Assembly (NCBI RefSeq): GCF_000722765.2
Contig: NZ_CP028415.1
Span: forward strand, 1,308,501 to 1,372,500
Source: Streptococcus mitis
GTDB lineage: Bacteria > Bacillota > Bacilli > Lactobacillales > Streptococcaceae
Direction: 5' to 3'
Length of the DNA: 64,000 bases
Part shown: positions 45,830-57,900 of the stretch, piece after piece
Layout of the letters: every line of letters starts with the position of its first letter
Numbering within the stretch: the stretch's first letter is position 1
Position numbers and translations under genes: made by a program
Notes under the pieces: generated by a model
Seen by the model: only the letters and a program-made list of their open reading frames with translations
Told to the model about the DNA's origin: nothing
Database searches by the model: none

Positions 45830-48800
45830 TTAGTCTTCTTTTTTCTTGCGAGTAAGAAGTCCAAATCCACCTAAGGCTCCAAGAAGTCCAAGCGCTGCAA
45901 GACTAGCGTTAGCTTCTGTACCTGTGTTAGGCAATTCTTTTTGACCATCAACATATTTAGGTGTTGCTGTTTGAGTAGCTGAATCAGTTGCTACTGATGT
46001 TTCAGCTGGTGTTGGAACAGCAGGTTGGGTTGGAGTTGTTGGTTGTTCCGGTTGCACTGGAGCTACTGGTTGTTCAGGAGTCTCTGGTGTTGATGGAACA
46101 GGTGCTGGTTCCGGCTTAGGCTCTGGTTTAGGAGTTGGAGCCGGAGTTGGTCCTGGGTAAGGAGTTGGATTTGGTTTAGGACTGTTTGGAATGTAATTAA
46201 TTGGTGTATCCTCACCTGGATTTGTTGGGATATCTGGTACTTCGTATCCTTTTGTTGGATCGTTTGGATCTACTGGTTTAAGTGGTTGACCGTTTCCATC
46301 AACAGGTGTGTGACCTGGTACGTATGGAAGAACTGGTTTATCACTTCCTGGTTTTGTTGGATCTGCTGGATCATTTGGATACTTGATTGGGTTAGTTGGT
46401 TGACCTGGAATGTTTGGAATCCATGAACCAATTGGTTTGTACACGTATGTTACTGTTGAACCGTCTTTCCCAATCTTACCTTTTGCTTCTCCTTCAACAC
46501 GAACAAGTAGGTATCCTGGAATAACTTTTCCAGTTGTTGTGTACTCATCTCCTACTTTTCCTTCTGTTGTTTCTGAAGGGATTAAGTCTTTTCCATTTTC
46601 ATCTACATATTTAACTACTAGTTTAGCTTTGTTGGCTACGTAGTTAATGACTGTATCTTGACTTGGATCTGTTGGGATGTTTGGTACTACATATCCTTTT
46701 GATGGATCTTTCGGATCAACTGGTTTAAGTGGGTTGCCATCTTTATCTTCTGGAGTGAATCCTGGAACGTATGGTAACACTTCTGTTGGTTGTCCTGGTT
46801 TTGTTGGATCTTGTGGGTCATTTGGATACTTGATTGGAGTTGTTGGTTGTCCTGGAATATTTGGAATCCACGATCCGATTGGTTTGTACACGTATGTTAC
46901 TGTTGAACCGTCTTTTCCAATCTTACCTTTTGATTCTCCTTCAACACGAACAAGTAGGTGTCCTGGAATAACTTTTCCAGTTGTTGTGTACTCATCTCCT
47001 ACTTTTCCTTCTGTTGTTTCTGAAGGGATTAAGTCTTTGCCATTTTCATCTACATATTTAACTACTAAGTTAGCTTTGTTGGCTACGTAGTTAATGACTG
47101 TATCTTGACTTGGATCTGTTGGGATGTTTGGTACTACATATCCTTTTGATGGATCTGTTGGATCAACTGGTTTAAGTGGGTTGCCATCTTTATCTTCTGG
47201 AGTGAATCCTGGAACATATGGTAACACTTCTGTTGGTTGTCCTGGTTTTGTTGGATCTTGTGGGTCATTTGGATACTTGATTGGGGTAGTTGGTTGACCT
47301 GGGATATTTGGAATCCATGATCCGATTGGTTTGTAGGTTACTACTTCTGTAATATCTTTTGAATCTCCAGTTACATTTACTACTGGAATACTTGCTTTAT
47401 CAGCTAAGAAACCTGTTACTACTGGTGATTTAACTTCTGCTAAGTCTTTAGCTTCTGACCAATCTCCGTATGTAACTTCTCCTGTAACTAAGTTTACTTT
47501 TGCTTCACGAGTGAACTTAGCCTCTTGTGTAACAACTTTTGGTGCTCCATTTTCCATAACTGGAGTTCCATCTGCGTATACGTATGTGATGGTACGTGTT
47601 ACTGTTTTGTTTAGATCTTTTTCTTCAAGTCCAGCTGGATATTTAGGACCATCTGGGTTATTTGGATCTACTGGAGTTCCCGGTGTTTTTGGTTGATCTG
47701 GTGTTACTGTAACTTCTTTAGCTTTAAGTGTTACTTTGAACTCTTGATCAGTGTCTTTATCTTTATCGAACTTACCACCTTCTGGGTATGTATTAGATAC
47801 TAATTCATATCCTTTGTTTTCTAGTTCTTTAATCTTAGCTTTTACTTCAGCTTCTTTTGTAAGTGGTGTATCTGAGTCACCTTGTTCAGTAATTTCAGCT
47901 ACTCCTGGAATTGGGTTTCCTTTTTCATCTACGAATGTTGTTTTCGCTTTTTGAGTATCTTTCACGTAGTTGATCGGAGTGTCTTGACTTGGATCTGTTG
48001 GAAGATCTGGTACGATATATCCTTTTGTTGGATCGCTTGGATCTACCGGTTTGAGTGGTTGATCATTTCCATCTTTTGGAGTCATACCTGGTTCGTATGG
48101 AAGAATTGGTTTATCTCCTGGTTTTGTTGGATCATTTGGATTATTTGGATATTTGATTGGTGTCGGTGTTTTACCTGGAATATTTGGAATCCATGATCCT
48201 AGTGGTTTGTATGTTACTACTTCCGTAATATCTTTTGAATCTCCAGTTACATTTACTACTGGAACACTTGCTTTATCAGCTAAGAAACCTGTTACTACTG
48301 GTGATTTAACTTCAGCTAAATCTTTAGCTTCTGACCAATCTCCATATGTAACATCACCTGTTACCAAGTTAACCTTAGCTTCACGAGTGAATTTAGCTTC
48401 TTGTGTTACTGTTTTAGGAGTTCCATCTTCATTTAACACTGGAGTTCCATCTGCGTATACGTATGTGATGGTACGTGTTACTGTTTTGTTTAGATTTTTT
48501 TCTTCAAGTCCAGCTGGGTATTTAGGTCCGTCTGGGTTGTTTGGATCTACTGGAGTTCCTGGTGTTTTTGGTTGATCTGGTGTTACTGTAACTTCTTTTT
48601 GTTTAAGTATTACTTTGAACTCTTGATCTGTATCTTTATCCGTATCGAACTTACCACCTTCTGGGTATGTATTAGAAACTAACTCATATCCTTTGTTTTC
48701 AAGTTCTGCGATTTTAGCTTTAACATCAGCTTCTTTTGTTAATGGAGTTTCTGATCCACCTTGTTCAGTAATTTCAGCTACTCCTGGAATTGCATTCCCT

Positions 48801-51526
48801 TTTTCGTCTACGAATGTTGTTTTTGCTTTTTGGATTGCTGTATATTTAACAACATATTCGTAATCTTCATCTGTAGCTGTTGTTGCTTGTACTGGAACTT
48901 TTTCTACACTTGCGATGTAACCTTCTTTTTGAGGTACTGCAAGTTCTGGAAGATCAGTGCTTTGTCCATCAGTTCCTTTCCAGTTAATATAAACTGGTCT
49001 GTCATTAGAGTTAATTACCGCTTTACCTTCTGCAGTTAACTTGATTGAACCTGTGTAGCTTACAGTTTGTTTTTGTGATGGGAATACTTCTGTACCTGCA
49101 AGACCTTCAACATTATCCGCATACACAAATTTAATTGTACGATTTACTTCTTCTACTTTTGTTTTCTTAACGTAATCATAATTTACTGGGTTAACAAATG
49201 CAGATCCATTTATACCCTTAGCTTTTAGTTCTTCTTCAGAATATAAATCTCTTGCTCTTGTCTTCGTAACACTAAGTGTTCCTCTTGCATTTTCAACAGG
49301 GATATCTGCAAGAATATATTCTTCTCCATTAACTTCTTTAACTAAGTCTACATTATCATTACTTACATCATATTTATTTCCAAGTACATTAGTATAATCT
49401 TTCGAACCATCTTCACTTAAAGGAATATTCCCCGTATATCTTGTTGGTTCGAAACCTATAACTTCACCTGTCACTAAATCTTTGAATGTTCTAACAACAG
49501 CTCCTGTTGGTGGCTCACCTTGAACTCTACCGTCACCTACAATACTCCAACCATTTGGCACTTTAGTTATAACATCTTCTTTCTCACCGTTAACAGATTC
49601 TCCACCTGATACAGTAAGAGTTGCTGCAGTTTTATCGTTTCCTACATAACCTTGTTTAATTAATCCATTTTCATAAGTAATATTAGAATATTCACTTGTT
49701 AAAGTTTTGTCTTTTATTACTTTTTCAATACCTAAAGATTGTAAAGGCATAGATACTGTAGAACCTTCTTGAATAGCTCCCTCTGTAACTGTTAGTTCTA
49801 ACTCAGTTGGTGAGATTAATCTAGGTGTTAATGTAAACCCACTATCACGACCATCTTGTAAAATCCAAACGTTGTTTTCGTTAGCTCTAACATTAGCCCA
49901 TCGACTAGCTGGACGATATGTAATACTATCTCCTTTATTAGGATTAATAGTAGACGCTGTATTTAATCCATTTACAAAGTTAGAACTTCCTTCAAGTTCT
50001 TTAAATTCAGTAAAATCTGCATTTGGAAGTTTAATAGTAAATTTAGATCCTACTCCATAACGAATATCTGAATCAGTTTTTAATACGATTGAATCACTTC
50101 TACCTGTTTGCTCATTGTTAAGGTATGTCAATCCATTGTTTTCACTTAGTGATGCACTAGTACCTTGTTTTTGATAGCTAGGTTGTTGACCTTTTCTTGT
50201 ATAAGTATGTTCAAGAACTGTACGCCCATCGATTTTAATAGTTGCTGTATACGGAGTGTCTTTTGAAATTTGTGGTGCTAAATATCCATTACCCGATAAA
50301 TTACTCGCTCCAAACGACACATTCGGATAGTCTTTTACTTTATCGTTCCACTCGATGTTGTAAGTATATGTTCCAGTTTCGTTAGCTACCGCTGGTTGCT
50401 CAGCAACACGCTGATCATAAGTCATACCACGTTGTGTACGTTGTGCCCAATATGGTACAGATTTGTTATTGTTGTTTCCTGTAGTTGTTTTAAAGTCGAT
50501 AGATTTAACTTTACCAACTACTGTTCCATCAGTCGCTCTGATTTCTGTATTTACAGCCAAACCAGCACCTAGCTCAGCTAAGTTAGTCAGTTCAATTTTT
50601 GTAATAGAACCCGCATTAAGTGTAGATGTACTAATAGTAGTATCAAATCCCCATCCTGTAGGAGCCGTATTATCTGCATTCATATCAACATAAGCATTTG
50701 TTACAGCATTAACTGTTTCTCCATCTCTAAGAATATCTTTTCCTGTGATTTTTGAAGCAGTATCCGCTAAGACTGATTCTACTTTACCTGCATGACCTGC
50801 ACGTTTCATCTCTGCATAGACTGCTTCGATTGCGGCAGAAAGACGATTCACTTGAGCTACCATCTGGTCTTTAGAAGCATCAGATGAAAGTAAACCTTTA
50901 GATGCTACTGCTTCAAGCTTCACTGCAGCTACTGCAGCTGATAATTTTTGTTTAGATGCATCATCTTTCACTTCTTTATCTGAGAAGTTTGATGCTACAG
51001 ATGCCATAACATCAGCCTCTGAAGTCAATTGAGTCAGAACTGTCTTCACATCATCCTGTACTTTTTCTGTTTCAACTTTTTCAGATGTTTTTTTGTCAGT
51101 TTTTTCTTTAGTTGCTTCTTTTTTGTCAGCTTGCTCTTTATCAGATTTTTCTTTTACATCTGTTTCTAATTTTTTATCAGTTTTTTCTGCAGTCGCTTCA
51201 GTAATTTCTTTTTCTACTACAGGTGTTGCTTCAGTTTTAGCATCTTCTTTAGCTTTAGCTTTTTCATCTGCTTTTACGGCATCAATCTTTAGTTCTGGAA
51301 GTTCTTCAACTACTGGTGTTGTTAGAGCAGAGTCTGCATCCTTCTTATTTGTAGCTGCAAGATCAGAAGCAGTCGGATTTACTGGTAGAGTCTCATCAGC
51401 TTTAACAGCATTTGCTCCTAAAAGAAGAGCAGTTCCCAATAGAACACTAGCGGCACCAAAGCTATACTTACGAATAGAAAAGCGCTGAGCTCTTCTGCCA
51501 TGGTATTTTTCCATTCTTGAATACAT
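45830..51526 (-). CDS. Giant YSIRK/LPXTG surface adhesin 1 with mucin-binding-like repeats
   Basis: 1898 residues, wall-anchored. It has a YSIRK-type signal (FSIRKYSFGAASVLLG), a K/E/T-rich spacer with helical pattern (about 60–260), and a folded adhesin region with a WAQRTQRGMTYDQRVAEQ motif (about 260–640). Next come MucBP-like modules: two copies of an approx. 290-residue block with KAKTTFVDEKGN and TITYVYADGTPV, then two 149-residue blocks with LVVKYVDENGKDLIPSETTEG that differ at only four residues. A P/T/K tail and LPNTG, a hydrophobic span and RKKKED finish it. AAGGAGA precedes the ATG. Probable role: binding of host mucin or another glycan, by family. Confidence 0.92.
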   Translation of the reverse strand: MYSRMEKYHGRRAQRFSIRKYSFGAASVLLGTALLLGANAVKADETLPVNPTASDLAATNKKDADSALTTPVVEELPELKIDAVKADEKAKAKEDAKTEATPVVEKEITEATAEKTDKKLETDVKEKSDKEQADKKEATKEKTDKKTSEKVETEKVQDDVKTVLTQLTSEADVMASVASNFSDKEVKDDASKQKLSAAVAAVKLEAVASKGLLSSDASKDQMVAQVNRLSAAIEAVYAEMKRAGHAGKVESVLADTASKITGKDILRDGETVNAVTNAYVDMNADNTAPTGWGFDTTISTSTLNAGSITKIELTNLAELGAGLAVNTEIRATDGTVVGKVKSIDFKTTTGNNNNKSVPYWAQRTQRGMTYDQRVAEQPAVANETGTYTYNIEWNDKVKDYPNVSFGASNLSGNGYLAPQISKDTPYTATIKIDGRTVLEHTYTRKGQQPSYQKQGTSASLSENNGLTYLNNEQTGRSDSIVLKTDSDIRYGVGSKFTIKLPNADFTEFKELEGSSNFVNGLNTASTINPNKGDSITYRPASRWANVRANENNVWILQDGRDSGFTLTPRLISPTELELTVTEGAIQEGSTVSMPLQSLGIEKVIKDKTLTSEYSNITYENGLIKQGYVGNDKTAATLTVSGGESVNGEKEDVITKVPNGWSIVGDGRVQGEPPTGAVVRTFKDLVTGEVIGFEPTRYTGNIPLSEDGSKDYTNVLGNKYDVSNDNVDLVKEVNGEEYILADIPVENARGTLSVTKTRARDLYSEEELKAKGINGSAFVNPVNYDYVKKTKVEEVNRTIKFVYADNVEGLAGTEVFPSQKQTVSYTGSIKLTAEGKAVINSNDRPVYINWKGTDGQSTDLPELAVPQKEGYIASVEKVPVQATTATDEDYEYVVKYTAIQKAKTTFVDEKGNAIPGVAEITEQGGSETPLTKEADVKAKIAELENKGYELVSNTYPEGGKFDTDKDTDQEFKVILKQKEVTVTPDQPKTPGTPVDPNNPDGPKYPAGLEEKNLNKTVTRTITYVYADGTPVLNEDGTPKTVTQEAKFTREAKVNLVTGDVTYGDWSEAKDLAEVKSPVVTGFLADKASVPVVNVTGDSKDITEVVTYKPLGSWIPNIPGKTPTPIKYPNNPNDPTKPGDKPILPYEPGMTPKDGNDQPLKPVDPSDPTKGYIVPDLPTDPSQDTPINYVKDTQKAKTTFVDEKGNPIPGVAEITEQGDSDTPLTKEAEVKAKIKELENKGYELVSNTYPEGGKFDKDKDTDQEFKVTLKAKEVTVTPDQPKTPGTPVDPNNPDGPKYPAGLEEKDLNKTVTRTITYVYADGTPVMENGAPKVVTQEAKFTREAKVNLVTGEVTYGDWSEAKDLAEVKSPVVTGFLADKASIPVVNVTGDSKDITEVVTYKPIGSWIPNIPGQPTTPIKYPNDPQDPTKPGQPTEVLPYVPGFTPEDKDGNPLKPVDPTDPSKGYVVPNIPTDPSQDTVINYVANKANLVVKYVDENGKDLIPSETTEGKVGDEYTTTGKVIPGHLLVRVEGESKGKIGKDGSTVTYVYKPIGSWIPNIPGQPTTPIKYPNDPQDPTKPGQPTEVLPYVPGFTPEDKDGNPLKPVDPKDPSKGYVVPNIPTDPSQDTVINYVANKAKLVVKYVDENGKDLIPSETTEGKVGDEYTTTGKVIPGYLLVRVEGEAKGKIGKDGSTVTYVYKPIGSWIPNIPGQPTNPIKYPNDPADPTKPGSDKPVLPYVPGHTPVDGNGQPLKPVDPNDPTKGYEVPDIPTNPGEDTPINYIPNSPKPNPTPYPGPTPAPTPKPEPKPEPAPVPSTPETPEQPVAPVQPEQPTTPTQPAVPTPAETSVATDSATQTATPKYVDGQKELPNTGTEANASLAALGLLGALGGFGLLTRKKKED
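46416..47309 (-). repeat. Two tandem 447-bp repeats in adhesin 1
   Basis: Units 46416–46862 and 46863–47309 encode 149 residues each, starting GSWIPNIPGQP, with four amino-acid differences. The high nucleotide identity indicates recent duplication or gene conversion. Confidence 0.92.
47310..48840 (-). repeat. 876-bp repeat in adhesin 1, one full and one partial copy
   Basis: The block starting at 47310 recurs at 48186 (876 bp, 292 residues). It carries the KTTFVDEKGN and TITYVYADG modules. Similarity fades beyond about 48840. Confidence 0.85.
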
Positions 51527-51621
51527 GTTTTCTCCTTTTTATTTCAGTTAAAAATTTTACAGTTCTTAGAAACACATATAAATTTATATGTTAAATTTTT
51601 TAGTTCCACAAACCATACTAC

Positions 51622-51651
51622 AGTTTATCATAAATAAAATTAATTCGTCAA
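51622..51651 (-). promoter_or_regulatory. Promoter of adhesin 1
   Basis: -35 TTGACG (51651–51646), 18-bp spacer ending TGA, -10 TAAACT (51627–51622). Leader about 90 nt. Confidence 0.7.
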
Positions 51652-51683
51652 TAAATATGTCTTATTTATGCTCGATTTATTTA

Positions 51684-51718
51684 TATTATTTTTGTGCCCT
51701 AGGTACAAAAAAATAATA
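51684..51718. promoter_or_regulatory. Dyad upstream of the adhesin 1 promoter
   Basis: Arms TATTATTTTTGT and ACAAAAAAATAATA flank GCCCTAGGT. It could be an operator or a weak bidirectional terminator, about 33 bp beyond the -35. Confidence 0.4.
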
Positions 51719-51908
51719 TTATCAGACTCTTCCTAAACATACTTATATATATATATATATTGCATAAAAATACAATTCAAAAGACAACAAACTATCATTT
51801 CAAAAATGAATATATACTATTTCTGAGATGTACTATTTGTAACGGATAAATCCCCTATAGATATTATGGAGCCGCTTTTCTTCAACCCACTACAGTTGAC
51901 AAAGAGCC

Positions 51909-51937
51909 TAAAAAAAGAAGATGACGAATCATCTTCT
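51909..51937 (-). terminator. Terminator of adhesin 2 (UUCG tetraloop)
   Basis: Same AGAAGATGA–TTCG–TCATCTTCT hairpin and T run as at 45784–45813. Confidence 0.92.
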
Positions 51938-51953
51938 CAAAAACTATGAGTTT

Positions 51954-54900
51954 TTAGTCTTCTTTTTTCTTACGAGAAAGAAGTCCAAATCCACTAAGGG
52001 CTCCAAGTAGTCCAAGTGCTGCTAGGCCTGCATGGGCTTCTGTACCTGTGTTAGGCAACTCTTTTTGACCTTCAACATATTTAGGTGTTGCTGGTTTGGC
52101 AGTTGTATCAGTTGCTACTGTTGCATCTGCTTGAGCTTGAGCTGGTGCCGCTGGTTGAGTTTGATTTGGTGTTGCTGGTTGTCCTGGTTCTGCTGGAGAT
52201 GTTGGAGCTGTTGGAGCTGCAGGTTGTTCAGGAGCAGTTGGTCCAGCAGGTTGTGGCGTTGCCACTTTCTTGTAGTGGTGTACAAGATTTCCATTTGGAT
52301 CTTTTGTAGTTGTTTGGTATTCATATCCAGAAACAGCCTTAGGAGCTTGTGCGCCGTTTTCGCTTGGAGAGATAGTTTTACCATTTTCATCTACATAGTA
52401 AGTCACAACTTGATCAGGCTGAACTGGTGCCGGGATAAGATCTGTAGACTCTTTAGGAGTTACTTTTACTGGTACTTCTAGTTCGATAACTTCTCCAGTT
52501 GGTAATTTCACCTTCACTTTAACAGCTGTTTTATTTCCAGGCGTTTCAGTTGTTGGGATTTCTCCGACTTCAACAATTTCCCATCCTGATTCTTTAGGAA
52601 TGTTGATGTGTTTCTTCACATCATCTGGTGTAATTGTTGATCCTTGAGGTACAACGATTGGAGTTACAGTTGGAGTAGCAATTACTGGTACTTGAACTTT
52701 AATGATCTTACCATTTGGTAATTTAACAGTCACTGTTGCTGATGGCCTTACACCTGCAGGGAATGTTTCAGGAAGTTCTGGTTCCCCAACGATTTCCCAT
52801 CCAGTTACTCCAGGAATTTCGATGTGTTTTTCTACATCTTCTTTCGTAAGTTTCGTTCTTTCTGGTACGATGATTGGTGTTACTTTTGGTTCAACCACAT
52901 TCACCACTACAGGAACTCGAACGATTTCTTTACCATCTTTATCCTTAACGATAACAACAGCTTCTTTTTTACCTGGTTTAGAAGTATCTACCGGTGTATC
53001 GTATTCGAATGTAGCTCCTTCTGGATAATTTCCTGGTGTAATGTTATCTTTTGGATCTGGAGTATCACCTTTTGGTACAAGTTGTTCTTTACCTTCAACC
53101 ACTGTTACTGGTACTTTAACAGTTGTTTTGTACTCTTTACCATTGACAGTGTAAATCACTGGTACTTCTACTTCTCCAGCTTTTCCTGGTTCTGAAGTTT
53201 TTGGCACTGTAACATTTGTTAAATCAACTTTAACAGTTGCTCCTTCAGGAAGTTTTTTCTTGAATTCGTCGTTATTGATTGCATTTTCTGCATCTTTACC
53301 AACTTTATCTTTTAATTCTTTCTCTGAAAGGTCTTTTGGTACAATTACTGAACCTGCTGTTGGTTTTGGTAATACTGTTACTGGAACTTTAACGTTTTCT
53401 TTGAATTTACCATTTTCATAAGTTACTGGTACTTCTACTTCAACGTCTTTATCCCCTGCTTTACCTACTGTAGATGGAACTTTTGTAGGGTCTCCTACTG
53501 TTCCGCCTTCTCCAGGTGTAATACCTTTCTTAACATCTTCAGTACTTGGTGTGTCACCTTCAAATACTACTACTTCTGGTGGAGTTGAAGATACAACATT
53601 TACTGGTACTTCAATCACTTTAGTGATTTTATTTCCATCTTTATCTTTGTATTCAACTGTTACAGTTGCTGGTGTTTGTACACCTGTTTTATCTGTTCCA
53701 GGAGTTGTTTCAACATTTGTCACTGTTACAGTTACACCGTCTGGAAGTCCTGTAAGTTTTTTAGCTGCTTCTTCTGCTTTTTCTTTAACAACTTTTGCTA
53801 ATTCAGTCTTATCAGCATCTTTCGGTACTGTTACACCTTCTGGAGAAACTTTTGGTAATACTGTTACTGGTACTGTTACTTCTTCAGGATCTTTTACTCC
53901 TTCATATGTTACTGGTACTTTTACATTTACATCAGTTGCTCCAACTTTACCTTCAGTTGTTGGGATAGCTTTGTTGATGTCTTCATCAGTTACAGGTGTT
54001 TTAGTTCCATCTGTATCAGGAGTGATTGCTTTGTTTACATCCTCAGCTTTTGGTTTGTCACCTTCTACAACATATACAGGTTTAACATCTGAACCTTTAA
54101 CATTTACTGTTACAGGGATTGTAGTTGTGTAGTCTTTTCCATCAACTGTGTATGTTACTGGGACTTCTACTGTTGTTACTCCAGTACCTTTGTTAGCTGT
54201 TACTTTGTCTTCAATAGCTTTTGTAACATCACCAACAGTTACTGTCGCACCTTGTGGCAGTTTAGATACGAAATCAGTCGCTTTAACAGCTTCATCAGCT
54301 TTAGCTTTAGCTAATTCTTTCAGTTTGTCTGGAGTAGTATTTTTAGCTACTGTTACTTCACCTTTAGCTACTGGTAATACTGTTACTGGGACTTTAACTG
54401 TTTCAGTTACTTTTCCATTGTCATAAGTTACCGGTACATCAACTGTTACATCTGTAGCTCCAGCTTTATCTTTTGTAGATGGAACTGTTGTTGGTTCTCC
54501 AACTGTTCCCCCTTCACCTGGTGTTACTGAATCTTTGTCTAATTTTGGTGTTTCACCTTCAAATACGACTACTGGTTTTGGTGTTGAGCTTACTACTTTA
54601 ACTGGTACGTTAATTGTATCTTCACCAACTACATTACCTTTATCATCTTTGTATAATACTTTTACAGGAACTGTAGCTTTGTCCCCATTTGAATCTGTTT
54701 TTGGTAATGTGTAAGAAGTTTCTCTTTCATCTAATGAGGCAGTAATTCCAGCTGGTAAGTTTGTTAATTTACTTACTGCTTCATTTGCTTTTTCTTTTAC
54801 AGCATTAGTTAGAGCTGTTTCATCAGTATCTTTCAATACTGTTACACCTGTTGGTGTTGCTTTTGGTAATACTTTAACTGGTACATTAACTGTTTCATCA

Positions 54901-57900
54901 CCAGTTGGATATTTAACCGTTGCTTTAACTGACAAATCAGTTGCTCCTACTTTAACTTTATCTGTAGGAACGTCTTTATTGATATCAGCTTCAGTTACAG
55001 GAGTTAAGTTTCCACCTTTATCAGGGGTAACTGCTTCATTAACATCAGCTGGTTTTGGTTGGTTTCCTTCCACTACATATACAGGTTTCACTTCTGAACT
55101 TTTAACGTTTACTGTCACTGGGATTTCTGAAGTATAAGTTGTGCCATCTGGAGATGTAAATGTTACAGGTACTTTTACGACTACAGGCTCACCTTTTTTA
55201 TTTGCTATATCAGCAGGAATCTCAGGAATTTCTCCAACAGTAACTGTATATCCTTCTGGTACTTTTGCTGGAAAGTCAGGAGTTTTAATTAACTCATTTG
55301 CTTTATTTTTCAGAGTTTCTTTAACTTTATCCGGAGTAGTTCCTTTAGGTACGTCAACTTCCCCTTCTGTTCTAGGTAGAACAGTAACAGGAACTTTAAC
55401 ATTTTCTGTAACTTCTGTTCCATCTACATTGTGAGTAACTGTTGTTGGAATCGTTAATCCTGTTTCTCCTGCTTTTCCATCAGTTTTGAAGATATCACTT
55501 GCATTTGGCTCATTGGCTGTACCTTTGCCAACAGTAGTAGCTGGTTCTACTTTTTCTTTAACGCTAGCAGGTGTAATTTCATCACCTTCAAATACTACAA
55601 TAGGTTTTGTCTTAGATTCAACAACGTTTACTTCGATGTCAACCGTTGTTTCATAAGTTTTACCATCTACTGTATAAGTTACAGGTACTTTAACAACCCC
55701 ACGACCATCTTCAGCAACTTTCGTAATTGCGATATCATCTTTATTAACAAAAGTTGAACCATTAGTGTCACCTAATGCAGCTGTACCAGTAACGTCTGTT
55801 AATAATTTTGTGAATTCTGGAGTTTTAATCGCTTCTTGAGCTTTCGCATAAGCAATTGCTTTTAATTGATCATCGTTCGTGTTAATTGGTACAGTAATTA
55901 CTGAGTTAGTTTGTAAACTATTGATAAAGATTACTTTACCATATTTGTAATCAGGATTATCTGAATCTGCTAAACCATTACGGTTAAATTCATTTTCATA
56001 AGCTGGTTTTAATCCATTTGCAGCATAAGAGTACAGTCTGTTACCTTCAGCATCTGTGTCTCCGAAACCACTCTTAACTGTAACTTTAAAGTCAGCTGGT
56101 CCTACGAAGTTATCTGCAGCTGTAAATGGAATACTTGTTGTACGAGAGTTTGTCTCTGCAGCAGCCATACGATTTCCTGCTGGTACGTTATAAGTTAATT
56201 TTCCACCTTTTGAGTTATCACTTGGATCATTTGGAACCCATTTGATAGTATTTGCCCAAACATTTCCTAACCAGTTTGATCCACCATTGGCATTGTAGAT
56301 TTTATCTTCTAATACGACACCTTTAGGAACTTCTACGGTTACTTCAACATTTGATGCAGAATAGTAGTCAATATTCATTCCACCAGTGTTTTTAATTGTG
56401 ATGTCAAAGTTACCTTTTTGGTTTTTATCGTAGATTGTATCTTTTGTATAACCATATTCACCGGTTCTACCTTCTGAACGAACAGTTGTTACTACTTCAG
56501 CAGCTGGTGCAGTTGCAATACCAATACCACCGATTAAATAACCATCTTTAATATTGATGTTATTGTCATTAATTAAAGTATTTGTTCCTTGACTTCCTGC
56601 TTCAATTAACACTTTAATTTTTGTGGTTTCTGCTGGAATATCATAAATACGGTCTAAGTGGTTCCATCCATTAGCAGCCAAAGCAGCTTGTTCTGTTGTT
56701 AATGGTCCATTTTTACCTTCAACTGGTTTAATTTCTTTACCAGTGAACGCATCTACGATTGTTAATTTAACTCTTTCACCTGAAGAAGTAGACGTTGTTC
56801 CACCGTATGCAGCACTGTGAATTAAGTTAACATTTACTCGTGAATTTCCATTAACATCATACTCTTTAGAAAGAGTTGTACCTTTGCTTCCTAATTCTAG
56901 GTAGTAATCACGATTTTTAACTTCACCAAAGGCATTTGTTCTCATTGCATCAATTGTTGGAGTTACTGAAGGAACAGCACCACTACCATTAACATAACTA
57001 TTTTCACCTGATGTTTGGTATTTTTTCAATTCGCCATCGTTTGAATAGATTTTTGATTTAGGAACTTCACGTGTACTTGGTTGTCCATCTTTATCTGTAA
57101 CATTTGTTACATCAAGAGGTTTAACCGCATTTACTTTCTCACCAACTTCAATTTTCCAACCGTTTAAAACACCTGCTTCAGCATCAGCTTTAGTAATAGT
57201 TTTTTCTTGCCAGTTATAGGTTGCACTACCAATTGGATCTTTTGCATTTGGAACATTATTTACTTTATTAGTAATGTCACGTCCACTTTCATATTGAGTA
57301 GCAATTGTTTCTGATCTTTTATCAGCATCAGTGAATGTTACTTTATCTCCAAAACCTTCTTTTAAGCTTTCGAATACACCGTTTTTAGGGTTGTTACCAT
57401 AAGCAACGTGGTTTTCACTGACAGGAGCGCCTAATTCAGTTTTTCCAGATAAGTAGGAAGCTAATAAGTCACGTTCAGATTTGACAGCTTCTGCTTGTTG
57501 GCTCATTGCTTGAGCTGATGTTGCATCCGCAGCATTTGCTTTCGTTACTACGCCGTTAGCTTTTTCAATGATTTTAGTGTAAGTAGCAATTAATGCTTGA
57601 TCTTTTTTATTCTCTTCTTTTGCATTCTCTGCATCAAGTTTAGCTTGAACTTTAGCAATATTAGCTTGCAATTCAGTTAAGGCAGCATCTCTAACACCTT
57701 TATATTTAGTTGCTTCTTCTGCTGAGTTAGCTGCAGTTGTATCTACTGCTCTAAAACCACTTTCACCTTGTCCAGGAATGGCTTGTCCATTACGTGGATC
57801 TTGGTTTTTATTTTCTTTTTCTTCTTTCTTATCTGCAGTTGCTTTTGGCATACTTTCAATAACGAAAGCTTTACCGTTTACTGCTGATGTAGCTTTTGCT

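Larger units (their letters stand above)
51527..51908 (-). other. A/T-rich regulatory spacer between the two adhesin genes
   Basis: From the gene outwards it holds an 18-bp palindrome ACATATAAATTTATATGT in the leader (51574–51591), the promoter (51622–51651), a long A/T dyad with a CCTAGG core (51684–51718), and a (TA)n tract (about 51747–51760). No ORF is credible. Confidence 0.6.

Noticed and set aside
46400..48850. CRISPR-like array from the repeated blocks
   Set aside because: Repeats are 447 and 876 bp, contiguous and in frame with the adhesin; there are no short repeats with unique spacers and no cas genes.
51740..51765. (TA)n tracts at about 51747 and 58574 as phase-variable switches
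   Set aside because: Both are outside promoter spacers and coding sequence, so length changes would have no obvious effect; they may only reflect A/T-rich spacers.
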